NCBI GenBank assembly: GCA_963817885.1
Contig: CAWFQE010000006.1
Location: 310,001 to 374,000 of the forward strand
Direction of reading: 5' to 3'
DNA from: CAVOHU01 sp963817885
GTDB taxonomy: Bacteria; Acidobacteriota; Vicinamibacteria; Vicinamibacterales; JAKQTR01
Length of the DNA: 64,000 nt
Shown here: positions 15,712 through 24,189 of the stretch, piece by piece
Position numbering within the stretch: the stretch's first letter is position 1
Layout of the letters: each line of letters opens with the position of its first letter
Notes under the pieces: generated by a model
Databases searched by the model: none
Told to the model about the DNA's origin: nothing
What the model saw: the letters and a program-made list of their open reading frames with translations, nothing else
Translations under genes and position numbers: made by a program

Positions 15712-17819
15712 TGCGCCGGGATCGGCTGGCGTGGATCGCCGATGCAGCGCTTCGGCCCTACGCGCAGATTGTGTTCTCGCGCGATGCCGGCACCGGTCTC
15801 TTGGTCCTGCTCGCGATCGCGCCGTTTCCGAGGGTGGCCCTGGCCACGCTCGGCGCTGTGGGCGTGGCGGCGCTGGTGTCGCTCGCCTTCGGCCTCGGCT
15901 CCGAGGAGGTCCGCGAAGGCGCGAGCGGCTGCATGGCCGTGCTGGCGGTGCTCGGCGTCGCGGTCTTCGGCCCCGGCGACATCACGGCCGCGCTGGTGGT
16001 CTCCAGCGCGGTTCTCGGCGTGCTGTTCGCGGCGGCGTTCCGCGGCCTGCTCGGCCGGCTCGCGTTGCCGGCGCTCTCGCTGCCGTTTGTCGCGGCGGCA
16101 TGGACGATGATCCTCACGACGCGAGTGATGCCGGCGCCAGCCGCGCCCTCCGGCGTGCTCCAGCCGCTGAGGGCCGTCTCCGCGCGGGTCCTCGAGCCGG
16201 GATGGCTCGATGTCCCGGCCTCGATTGTGTATCTCCATGGCAGCCTCTCCGGCGCCCTGATGGTCGCGGCCATCGCGTGGCACAGCAGGATCGGCCTGCT
16301 GCTCGCCGCAGTGGGGGGACTGGTCGCGGCAGCCATCTGCCCGGCCCTCCGGCTCGGCGCGCCGTGGTCCGCCATCGAAGTCACCGCCGGCTTCAACGCG
16401 GTCCTCACGGCCATGGCGATCGGCGGCGTCTGGTTCGTGCCCCATCCGACGTCGATCCTGCTCGCAGCCGGAGGCGCGGCGGTGGCGTGCCTGGTGACGT
16501 TCGCCACCTTTCCGGTGGCGGGCCTGGCGGCGCTGCCGGCGCTCTCGCTGCCGTTTGCGATTGCCACGCTCGCCGTACTGGCCGCCTCGCGGGTCCGCGA
16601 GCGTGATCGGTGGCCGCGCGCGGCCGTCCAGGCCGATCGCCCCGAAGAGACGCTGTCACGGCATCTGATGCGGATACGCCGGTTCGGCGACTCGGCGTGG
16701 CTGCCCTTCCGGCTTCCGTGCCGGGGAGTCTGGCTGATCACGCAGGGCCACCAGGGTGCGCACACGCACCAGGCGCAATGGCGCCACGCGCTCGACTTCG
16801 AGCGCGCGGGAGCCGACGGGCGGCTGTTCGAACGGGACGGCCAGGAGCTGCGCGACTACCACTGCTACGGGCTGCCCGTGCTCGCCGCCGCCCCCGGAAC
16901 GGTCGACCAGGTGATCGACGGCCTTCCGGACAATGCTCCCGGACGGCTCGACGCCAGGAACAACTGGGGAAACGCGGTCGTCGTGGCCCACGCCGGCGGG
17001 CTCTACTCCGTCTACGCGCACCTGGTTCCGCGATCGATCCGCGTCAAGCCGGGCGACGGAGTGGCGGCAGGCTCCGAGCTCGCCCGATGCGGCAACTCAG
17101 GCCGGTCGTCGGTTCCGCACCTGCACTTTCAGGTTCAGCGAGGCGCACCGCTCGGCAGCGAAACGGTCGCGGCGGATTTCGGCGACGTGATCGCGCACGT
17201 CGGCAGCGAAGCGCGGCTCTCGGCTCGCATGATACCGGCCGAGGGCGACTCGGTCAGGGCGGTCGTCCGCGACGAGGCGATCGCTGGCGCGATGTCGCTC
17301 GTCCCGGGCTCGGAGTGGACGCTCCGCCGGCTCGACGACGGCCGCCACGAGCGAGCGCGCGTTGAGCTGGATCTGCTGGGGAGACACACCCTGAAGTCGG
17401 CCATCGCCTCGCTGTATTTCGAGCCATACGAGTCTGGAATCGTGCTGATGGGGCTCGAAGGGCGGACCGAGTCGCTGCTGCGCCTCATGATGCTCGCGCT
17501 GGCCAGGATGCCCTTCGACCAGGAGGCCCCGCTCTCATGGCGGGACGCGCTGCCGCGCAGCCTCTTCGTCCCGCGCTGGGCACGGGCCATGTTCGACCTG
17601 GTCGCGGTCGTCGTCCCTCAGGTGGCGAACGTCGAGATCGACTACACGTCGCGCCGGACCGAAGGGCGCATCGAAGTTGAAGGACGGGCCGATCGGCTGT
17701 CGACTCGCGCGGTCGTCGACATGGACGGCGGGCCGCACCACTTCGAGGTGCTCCTCGGCGGCAGGCGGACGGCGATCGAGCTCTGTCGCGAAGAGTCGAC
17801 CGGGGGGCTGATCCCATGA
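15711..17819 (+). CDS. Urea transporter-like membrane domain fused to M23 peptidase domain
   Basis: A 702-residue inner-membrane protein. Residues about 20-295 are a urea-transporter-type channel built as two repeats, recognisable from the duplicated ALPALSLPF segments (around 119-126 and 274-282) and GFNAVLTAMAIGGVWF. A linker follows, then at about 330-485 an M23 (LytM-like) metallopeptidase domain with His359 and Asp362 in WRHALDFE and the HLH motif at His470/His472 (VPHLHFQV), so the zinc ligands are present. A C-terminal alpha/beta region of some 200 residues has no match I can name. M23 domains cut or bind peptidoglycan; together with a small-solute channel this suggests a coupling of transport and wall remodelling. 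Such fusions exist in databases, but I know of no function. Confidence 0.82.
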   Translation: MRRDRLAWIADAALRPYAQIVFSRDAGTGLLVLLAIAPFPRVALATLGAVGVAALVSLAFGLGSEEVREGASGCMAVLAVLGVAVFGPGDITAALVVSSAVLGVLFAAAFRGLLGRLALPALSLPFVAAAWTMILTTRVMPAPAAPSGVLQPLRAVSARVLEPGWLDVPASIVYLHGSLSGALMVAAIAWHSRIGLLLAAVGGLVAAAICPALRLGAPWSAIEVTAGFNAVLTAMAIGGVWFVPHPTSILLAAGGAAVACLVTFATFPVAGLAALPALSLPFAIATLAVLAASRVRERDRWPRAAVQADRPEETLSRHLMRIRRFGDSAWLPFRLPCRGVWLITQGHQGAHTHQAQWRHALDFERAGADGRLFERDGQELRDYHCYGLPVLAAAPGTVDQVIDGLPDNAPGRLDARNNWGNAVVVAHAGGLYSVYAHLVPRSIRVKPGDGVAAGSELARCGNSGRSSVPHLHFQVQRGAPLGSETVAADFGDVIAHVGSEARLSARMIPAEGDSVRAVVRDEAIAGAMSLVPGSEWTLRRLDDGRHERARVELDLLGRHTLKSAIASLYFEPYESGIVLMGLEGRTESLLRLMMLALARMPFDQEAPLSWRDALPRSLFVPRWARAMFDLVAVVVPQVANVEIDYTSRRTEGRIEVEGRADRLSTRAVVDMDGGPHHFEVLLGGRRTAIELCREESTGGLIP

Positions 17820-19060
17820 CGATGGCTCATGCGATTGGCCGGCGGGCGGGGATCGCCCTCGCAGTGCTCGCAGTCCTCGCCTTGTCCGCAGGATCGACGA
17901 CAGCCGGGCAATCGGCCGGCCAGGCGCCGGATGTCCGCGCGGGCGCCTGGGACTCCTCGGTGACCTTCGAACACGCCGGTCAGTTCCGGCGGGCTCGCCA
18001 GGTACTGCTGGATGCGTACGGCCCGCGGCCCGACAGCTACGAAGTGAACCTGCGCATCGCGTGGCTCAGCCTTCGGATGGGAGATCCTGACGCCGCGATC
18101 GGCTGGTATCGGCGTGCCATGCAGATGGAAGGCGCGGGCCCGGAAGCCGCGCGCGGCCTGTCATCCGCGCTGACGCTCGCAGGGTACGTGGCGCTCGGCC
18201 GAGGCGACCAGAGGTCTGCCAGGCGGCGGTGGGCCGAGGCGCTGGCCATCGATTCGGGCGATGTCGACGCCAGGCGCGGCCTCGACATCGTCGGACCTTC
18301 GTCGTCGGTCGCGTTCGAGGGGTGGATTGCCGCGATCGGCGCGTCTCCCTCGTCTTCGTCGGCCCAGGTCGTGTACCTGCTCGTGCCAGTCCGCGTGAGC
18401 GAGGGTCTTCAGATCAGGGCGGCCTACCGCCACATCGGCCCGGGCGCCGTGGCCGCGACAGCGACCCCCTTCTTCCTGGCGCAGGACGAAGGGTATGCCG
18501 CCATCAGGTACGAGCAGGGTGTCGGATCGGTCGAGATCATCGGCTTCGGACTTCGCCGGGCGACGGCTACCGTTCCGGGTGGAGCGATTTCGGTCCGTAT
18601 TGGCGGCCGGCTCGGCCTCACGCTGACCGGCTCGGCCATGAACGAAACGTCGGGATGGAACACGCAGGCCGCGCCGGAGATCTTCGGCTGGCTGGGGTCG
18701 TGGGGATCGGTCTCGGCCGGTATCCGCTACACGACCACCAGCACCGAGTCGATGACCAGCGCACTGTTCGGCGCGTCGGCGCAGTTCGACCGCGTGGGCG
18801 TCGACCTTCGCACGCATGTCGGCCGCGAGCGCAGCGCGTTCACCGCGGCGGGCCCCACCATCCTTTCGTTTGCGGCCGGCACGAGCTCCGGCGCGACTGT
18901 CACGGCGTCCTGCCGCCTCACCCGGGAGCTGGCGATATTCGTCCAGGCCCAGGTCGAGCAGCTCGAGCGCGACACCATCAACACCAGCCAGGATCGTTAC
19001 CTCGGCACCGCCCTCGGCATCCGGTGGATGCCCAACGTGAAGACGGAGAAGAAACCATGA
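17816..19060 (+). CDS. TPR domain plus outer-membrane beta-barrel (YaiO-like)
   Basis: A 414-residue exported protein. Residues 1-31 form a signal peptide (LAVLAVLALSAGSTTAG). Residues about 45-165 are TPR-like helical repeats (EVNLRIAWLSLRMGDPDAAIGWY). The rest is an array of alternating amphipathic strands ending near LGTALGIRWMP, as in small outer-membrane barrels of the YaiO type. It overlaps the channel/peptidase gene by 4 bases (ATGA) and the next TPR gene likewise. I infer a periplasmic adaptor plus outer-membrane pore or anchor, serving the product of this operon. Confidence 0.7.
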   Translation: MTMAHAIGRRAGIALAVLAVLALSAGSTTAGQSAGQAPDVRAGAWDSSVTFEHAGQFRRARQVLLDAYGPRPDSYEVNLRIAWLSLRMGDPDAAIGWYRRAMQMEGAGPEAARGLSSALTLAGYVALGRGDQRSARRRWAEALAIDSGDVDARRGLDIVGPSSSVAFEGWIAAIGASPSSSSAQVVYLLVPVRVSEGLQIRAAYRHIGPGAVAATATPFFLAQDEGYAAIRYEQGVGSVEIIGFGLRRATATVPGGAISVRIGGRLGLTLTGSAMNETSGWNTQAAPEIFGWLGSWGSVSAGIRYTTTSTESMTSALFGASAQFDRVGVDLRTHVGRERSAFTAAGPTILSFAAGTSSGATVTASCRLTRELAIFVQAQVEQLERDTINTSQDRYLGTALGIRWMPNVKTEKKP

Positions 19061-19692
19061 TCAACCGCACGCGAGCGATCCTCTTCTCGCTGGTCGCAGC
19101 GGCGTCGATGTCCCCGATGGTATTCGGGGGAAGCCAGCCGGAGGCCAGGATCGCCGGACTGTATCGCGAGTCGTATGCCCTGGAGGCCAAGCAGAACTAC
19201 GTCGGTGCGCTAGCGCGAATGCACGACATCAAGCAGGCGGCCGGGCCCTCGTACTTCGTCACCATTCGAATGGCGTGGCTGTCTTACCTTGGCGGGGATT
19301 TCAAGACGTCGGCATCGGGCTACACGGAGGCGATCGCGGCGGAGCCGAAAGCCATCGAGCCGAAGATTGGCCTGACGCTGCCGCTGCTGGCCGCCCGCAA
19401 CTGGCGCGACCTCGAGCGTGCGTGCCGCGACGTGCTGAGCCTGGATCCGCAGAATGTCACGGCGCGCTCCCGTCTGGCGCAGGCCTACTACTGGGGCGGA
19501 AACTACCCGGACGCGGCGACCACCTACCGCAAGCTCGCCGCCGACTATCCGTCCGATCTCGACAACAAGACGGGGCTGGGATGGGCATTGCTTCGAATGG
19601 GACGATCGGCGGAGGCGCGCCAGCTCTTCGACGCCGTCCTGGCCGTATCGCCCGACAACGTCTACGCCAAACAGGGGATTGCGGCGCAATGA
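19057..19692 (+). CDS. Periplasmic TPR protein
   Basis: A 211-residue protein with a signal peptide (residues 1-24, ILFSLVAAASMSPMVFGG) followed by about five tetratricopeptide repeats, for example AYYWGGNYPDAATTYRKLAADYP and GLGWALLRMGRSAEARQLFDAVL. Its first repeats resemble those of the preceding protein (compare IRMAWLSYLGGDFKTSASGY with IAWLSLRMGDPDAAIGWY), suggesting a duplicated module. TPRs give a protein-binding scaffold. The ATGA overlap implies translational coupling, and the two proteins probably form one complex in the envelope. Confidence 0.78.
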   Translation: MINRTRAILFSLVAAASMSPMVFGGSQPEARIAGLYRESYALEAKQNYVGALARMHDIKQAAGPSYFVTIRMAWLSYLGGDFKTSASGYTEAIAAEPKAIEPKIGLTLPLLAARNWRDLERACRDVLSLDPQNVTARSRLAQAYYWGGNYPDAATTYRKLAADYPSDLDNKTGLGWALLRMGRSAEARQLFDAVLAVSPDNVYAKQGIAAQ

Positions 19693-19771
19693 TGCGCCGC
19701 CTGAACCGGGCGTCGTTCCGTTCGGCTTCGGCGGGTTCGCACGCCCGGCAGTTCACGACGGGTTGGCACAT

Positions 19772-21328
19772 ATGATTCGTTCGTCTGCGCTGACGGCAAG
19801 ATGGGGCCTGTTGATGGCCGCCGTCGCCCTGGGTGCCGCACTGGTCGCCACGGCAGCGCTCAATTTCTTCAGCGCGCGGGAGACGGCCACGGCCGTGACC
19901 AGGACGATGGCATCCGACGTCCTGTTCGGGGTCAGAAGCGCCATCAACGACGAGGGCAGCTATCATCCGGAGTTCCTGAAAGCGATCATCGACGCCATGG
20001 CCAGCCATGGCCTCCGGTATGTTGCGGTCGCCGGGCGCTCCGGCGTCATGGGAGCGGCCGGCCAGCCCATTCGGAAAGAACCTGGGCCGCCGCCCGGCCC
20101 GGATCCCAGGCCGTGGCCGCTCGGTCAGGGCCCTCCGACCTCACGGCCCGCTGGCCCTCGAGAGCCAGGCTCACCGAACCCCGGCCTGACCGCGCCGTTC
20201 TCGGCTCCCCTGTGGCGACCGCCGAGTGTCGCGGACAGGGCGCCCGGAGCCAAGCCGGAGCTCATGGCGCCGTTTACGGCTCCCCTCTGGCAACCGCCAG
20301 GCGTTGCGGACAGCGGGCCTGAAGCGAACCCGGGGCCCGGGGGCCTGCCATTCGAATTCGTGGGCGCGACGCGCGTGCGCGTCACGGGGTGGCTGCGTCC
20401 GCCGGCGGAACCTGCCAGTCGCATCAATCCGATGTTCGGCTGGCGCGAGCGTCCGGATCGGGGCATCGTAGAGTCGGCGTGGCTGGTCGTCGAGTTCGAG
20501 CCGCGTCTCGCCGAGCAGATCGTGTGGCGCGCCACGCTCACGCTCCTGACGGCCCTGATCGCCACCGCCCTCCTGGTCGGTCTGGCATCCGTGTCGTGGC
20601 GGTCATCGGTCCGGGCCGAGGCCGCGGCCGACGAGGCCCAGCGCGATCGCCGGCTTCGCGCGCTCGGCCAGATGTCGGCCGTGCTCGGGCATGAATTGAG
20701 GAATCCGCTGGCCTCGCTGAAGGGCCATGCGCAACTGCTCCTCGAGAAGCTGCAACGGGATCACCCGGGACGGCGCGGAGCCGAGACCATCGTCAAGGAA
20801 TCGATCCGCCTGGAGGAACTCGCCAACCACATTCTCGAGTTCGTGCGAACCGGGAACGTCCAGCCGCGCCCGTCCGACGCCATCTCGGTCGCTCAGGCCG
20901 CCATTCGCGCGACCGATCCGGCGCGGGTCGAACTGGTGACCGAGGGCGCCGTGCCGCCCTGGAACCTCGACCCGGAACGCATGGAGCAGGTCCTCGTCAA
21001 CCTGATCGAGAACGCCCGCACGGCATCCCTGGCGCAGTCACCCATCCGACTGGTGGTCGCGGCCTCCGGACGTGAACTCATGTACGAGGTGCAGGACCAG
21101 GGGGAGGGCCTGCCGGAAGGAGAAGAGGATCGCGCGTTCGAGCCGTTCTACGCGCGGCGCACGAAAGGCACAGGGCTGGGGCTCGCCCTCGCCCGCCGCA
21201 TTGTCGAAGGGCACGGCGGCACCATCACCGCCCGGAACCGGCCGGGCGGCGGCGCAGCGTTCAGGATCCTGCTTCCGCAGGATCCGCCCGTCGGCGACTC
21301 CATGGCCGCATCCGAAGGGAGGGCGTGA
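19772..21328 (+). CDS. Sensor histidine kinase
   Basis: A 518-residue membrane kinase. A first membrane helix at about residues 12-32 and a second at about 252-276 enclose a 220-residue periplasmic part that is unusually rich in proline at 100-190 and holds a duplicated 25-residue unit. The cytoplasmic part has the H-box LGHELRNPLASLKGHA with His307, N-box NLIENARTAS, and G-boxes around GTGLGLALARRIVEGHGG. I took the ATG at 19772; a longer frame reading through the preceding gene is not credible. It is followed after one base by the NtrC-type regulator, so the pair is a two-component system, likely sensing an envelope cue and switching on the sigma-54 operon. Confidence 0.9.
   Translation: MIRSSALTARWGLLMAAVALGAALVATAALNFFSARETATAVTRTMASDVLFGVRSAINDEGSYHPEFLKAIIDAMASHGLRYVAVAGRSGVMGAAGQPIRKEPGPPPGPDPRPWPLGQGPPTSRPAGPREPGSPNPGLTAPFSAPLWRPPSVADRAPGAKPELMAPFTAPLWQPPGVADSGPEANPGPGGLPFEFVGATRVRVTGWLRPPAEPASRINPMFGWRERPDRGIVESAWLVVEFEPRLAEQIVWRATLTLLTALIATALLVGLASVSWRSSVRAEAAADEAQRDRRLRALGQMSAVLGHELRNPLASLKGHAQLLLEKLQRDHPGRRGAETIVKESIRLEELANHILEFVRTGNVQPRPSDAISVAQAAIRATDPARVELVTEGAVPPWNLDPERMEQVLVNLIENARTASLAQSPIRLVVAASGRELMYEVQDQGEGLPEGEEDRAFEPFYARRTKGTGLGLALARRIVEGHGGTITARNRPGGGAAFRILLPQDPPVGDSMAASEGRA
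20186..20335 (+). repeat. Tandem 75-base coding repeat in sensor domain
   Basis: Residues 139-163 and 164-188 of the histidine kinase are two copies of a 25-residue unit with the core APFxAPLWxPPxVAD. The DNA copies are similar but not identical, so the duplication is not very recent. The unit is proline- and tryptophan-containing and lies in the periplasmic part; it may be a flexible spacer or a ligand-binding segment. Confidence 0.75.
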
Positions 21329-21329
21329 G

Positions 21330-22667
21330 ATGGAACGCGTCCTGGTTGTCGACGACGAAGAAGGGATCCGGACGTTCGTCGCCGAGGTGCTCGAAGGCCA
21401 GGGCCTGCAGGTCACGATGGCGGCCAGCGGCCAGGAGGCCGTGCGCCTCATCGACGGACACAGTTTCCACCTGATTGTCACCGATCTGCGAATGCCGTTG
21501 CTGGACGGCATCTCGCTCATCCGGAAGGTACGCACCGAGCAGCCCGAAACCGAGGTGATCGTCCTGACGGCGCACGGAACGGTTGCGACGGCTGTCGAGG
21601 CGATGAGGCTCGGCGCCTACGACTATCTCACCAAGCCTCTCAGCGGCCCTGACGAGCTGAGGCTGGTTGCGGGGCGGGCGCTCGAGCGGCGCAGGCTGCG
21701 AGAGGCACGCCAGCGCGAACGCCCGGCCGATGATCAAGCCGATGCGATGGTGGTCAGCGACCCCTCCATGGTGGACGTGATCGATCAGGTCCAGCGTGTC
21801 GCCACCACGGACGCGCCCGTCCTGCTGCTTGGCGAGAGCGGAACCGGCAAGGAGGTCCTGGCGCGGCGCATCCACCGCCTGAGCCGGAGGCCGGAGGGGC
21901 CCTTCGTCGCGGTCAACTGTGCGGCGCTTCCCGAGAGCCTGCTCGAGAGTGAGATGTTCGGCCACGAGAAGGGGTCGTTCACCGGGGCGACCGGAACACA
22001 TCGTGGCAGGTTCGAACTGGCCGACGGCGGCACCTTGTTCCTGGATGAGATTGCCGAGCTTCAGCCGCGCCTTCAGGCGAAGCTGCTGAGGGTGCTCCAG
22101 GATCTGCGCTTTCAGCGCGTCGGCGGGAACCGGACCATCGAGGTGGACGTCCGGATTGTGTCGGCGACCAACCACGATCTCGAGAGCGAGCTGGAATCGG
22201 GCCGGTTCCGATCGGACCTGTACCATCGCCTCGCGGTCTTTCCGATCAGCCTCCCGCCGCTTCGAAATCGGCCAGGCGACATCCAGCCGCTCGCCACGCA
22301 CCTGCTGGGCCAGATCGGCAGACAGCTGGGCCGTCCAACGCTGTCCCTCGACGCCGACGCTTCCCGGAGGCTGCTCAGTTACGACTGGCCGGGCAACGTG
22401 CGCGAGCTCGCCAACGTGCTCGAGCGCGCAGCCATCCTGTCGAGCAGCACCGTGCTGACCGCGGAGCACCTGGCGCTCGACGTGAAGCCGGGACGACTGG
22501 ACGCGGGCACGACCATCCCGTTCGACGGCACGCTGGACGACATCAAGCGCGAGGCCATCCGCCGTGCACTGGCGGCGTGTGGCGGAAACAGAAAGAACGC
22601 GGCGGCGCGCCTGGGGATCGGGCTTCGGACGCTCTACGACAAGCTTCGCGCCTACAGGATCGAGTAG
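21330..22667 (+). CDS. Sigma-54-dependent response regulator (NtrC family)
   Basis: A 445-residue activator. The receiver domain (residues 1-120) has the phospho-acceptor Asp52 in VTDLRMP. The AAA+ domain (about 143-380) has Walker A GESGTGKE (168-175), the sigma-54 contact loop written GSFTGA (215-220) instead of the usual GAFTGA, and TLFLDEIAEL. A Fis-type helix-turn-helix closes the protein (GGNRKNAAARLGIGLRTLYD). It is the natural partner of the adjoining kinase and the likely binder of the two sites at 12858-12892. Its gene is the last of the block and converges on the APC permease with 10 bases between them. Confidence 0.95.
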   Translation: MERVLVVDDEEGIRTFVAEVLEGQGLQVTMAASGQEAVRLIDGHSFHLIVTDLRMPLLDGISLIRKVRTEQPETEVIVLTAHGTVATAVEAMRLGAYDYLTKPLSGPDELRLVAGRALERRRLREARQRERPADDQADAMVVSDPSMVDVIDQVQRVATTDAPVLLLGESGTGKEVLARRIHRLSRRPEGPFVAVNCAALPESLLESEMFGHEKGSFTGATGTHRGRFELADGGTLFLDEIAELQPRLQAKLLRVLQDLRFQRVGGNRTIEVDVRIVSATNHDLESELESGRFRSDLYHRLAVFPISLPPLRNRPGDIQPLATHLLGQIGRQLGRPTLSLDADASRRLLSYDWPGNVRELANVLERAAILSSSTVLTAEHLALDVKPGRLDAGTTIPFDGTLDDIKREAIRRALAACGGNRKNAAARLGIGLRTLYDKLRAYRIE

Positions 22668-22677
22668 CGGAACGCGG

Positions 22678-23997
22678 TCACGCGCTGCGCGACAGGACGG
22701 CACGGCGAACCCGGTAGTACGCGGTCGCCGCGACGAGCGTGGCCGCCATCGCGCCGGCCTCCACCCAGGTCGATTGCGCCAGCAGCCACACGACGACGAC
22801 GATGCCGAGCACGGGTACCAGCGGCCCGCCGGGCGTCTGGAAGGGTGCGGGAGTGTCCGGGTGCTTCCTGCGCAGTTCGAGCGTCGCCAGGCACACCGCA
22901 AGATACACGACCAGCAGTGCCACGCTCGACATGACGGCCAGCGGCTTGAACGCGCCCGAGACCGCGAACACCCAGATGAGCGAGGCGTACGTGATGATGG
23001 CGACATGGGGCGTGCGGAACCGCGAATGGACAGCGGCCAGGCGGCGAGGCAGCACGCCATCGATCGCCATCGGCAGGAACGCCCGCGGCGAGGCGAGCAG
23101 GTCGCCCGAGAGCAGGCCGAAGATCGCAAGCGCCGTGCAGATCACGATCAGACCGGCGCCCGCGCCACCGATGAGTCGCGAAGCCACCTCCGCCAACGGC
23201 GCGTCGGCATGCCGCGTGAGATCGGCGCCGAGCACTCCCTGGGTGACGACCTGCAGTGCGACGTACAGCAGGATCAGGGTCGCCGCGCCGCCCAGCATCC
23301 CTCTCGGAACCGTCCGGGCCGGATCGCGCACCTCGCCGCCCGGCGTGAGCGCACACTCCGCGCCGGCGAATGCGAAGAACAACAGCAACGACGCCTCGCC
23401 AATGCTCGAGACGGACGGCCAGGTCACCCACCGCAGCTCGTGCACGTGCATGATGAACGAGCCGCCGACGATGACGAACAGCAGTGGCACGACCTTGGCT
23501 GCCGTCGTGGCGATCGCCATCCTGGCGCCCTGCCTCACGCCCATGACGTTGACGGCGGCCAGCCCGCCCATCAGCACCGCAAGGGTGATGGCCCGTGCCA
23601 CGCCGTGTCCGATGAAGGGCGCACGGGACGCCATCGTGTCGATGAGCACGTTGGCGATCGCCGCGTCGGAGGCGATGCAGAACGCGATCGAAAACACCAC
23701 CCACGTGACGAACCCGGCGGTCGGCCCGAAGGCCTCTTCAACGTAGGCCACCGGCCCGCCCGACCGGTCCGTGCGGCTGCCTGCCTCGGCGAAGCAGGCG
23801 AGCACGAGGCCGATGGCGATCGCGCAGACCAGGTAAGCGACGATGGCGGCGGGACCCAGGATGGCGGCCACTGCAGCTGGCAGGGCGAAGATCCCGGCGC
23901 CCAGTGAGAGGTTGACGGCATTGGCGCCGACGGTCCATGGACCGATCGCGCGATCCAGCTGCTCTCCGGGGCGACAGGCCGAGTCCGGTTCGCTCAC
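22678..23997 (-). CDS. APC family amino acid permease
   Basis: A 439-residue inner-membrane transporter with about 12 hydrophobic segments. The first has the APC-superfamily sequence VGANAVNLSLGAGIFALPAA, and FFAFAGAECALTPGGEVRDP corresponds to the conserved helix 6 region, including glutamates typical of amino-acid permeases. The start is GTG at 23997. The substrate is open. No partner gene suggests a pathway: it lies between the two-component system, with which it converges, and a lipoprotein gene, from which it diverges. Confidence 0.88.
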   Translation of the reverse strand: MSEPDSACRPGEQLDRAIGPWTVGANAVNLSLGAGIFALPAAVAAILGPAAIVAYLVCAIAIGLVLACFAEAGSRTDRSGGPVAYVEEAFGPTAGFVTWVVFSIAFCIASDAAIANVLIDTMASRAPFIGHGVARAITLAVLMGGLAAVNVMGVRQGARMAIATTAAKVVPLLFVIVGGSFIMHVHELRWVTWPSVSSIGEASLLLFFAFAGAECALTPGGEVRDPARTVPRGMLGGAATLILLYVALQVVTQGVLGADLTRHADAPLAEVASRLIGGAGAGLIVICTALAIFGLLSGDLLASPRAFLPMAIDGVLPRRLAAVHSRFRTPHVAIITYASLIWVFAVSGAFKPLAVMSSVALLVVYLAVCLATLELRRKHPDTPAPFQTPGGPLVPVLGIVVVVWLLAQSTWVEAGAMAATLVAATAYYRVRRAVLSRSA

Positions 23998-24189
23998 GGT
24001 GTGTGGCTGAGTCTACCCACAATGCCGAGCCGGCTGCGAGGAAATCGACGCGCTTCGTGATATCCTGAGGGACGCCCGCCGCTCGTCCCAAATCAGTCTT
24101 CGCCAGCGAAGCATCATCGTGCTGGAATCGCGCAGGACGCGCAGTCACAATAGTCCGGGCCGCCCTGCGTCCCGAGGAGGAAAGACGAC

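Noticed and set aside
14913..17819. A 968-residue plus-strand frame joining decarboxylase and channel genes
   Set aside because: The first part reads the decarboxylase out of frame; the true channel/M23 gene starts at 15711, overlapping the decarboxylase stop.
19741..19790. Second sigma-54 promoter before the kinase (TTGGCACATATGATTCG)
   Set aside because: GG is present, but the base pair ten bases on is TC instead of GC, and the kinase ATG lies within it.
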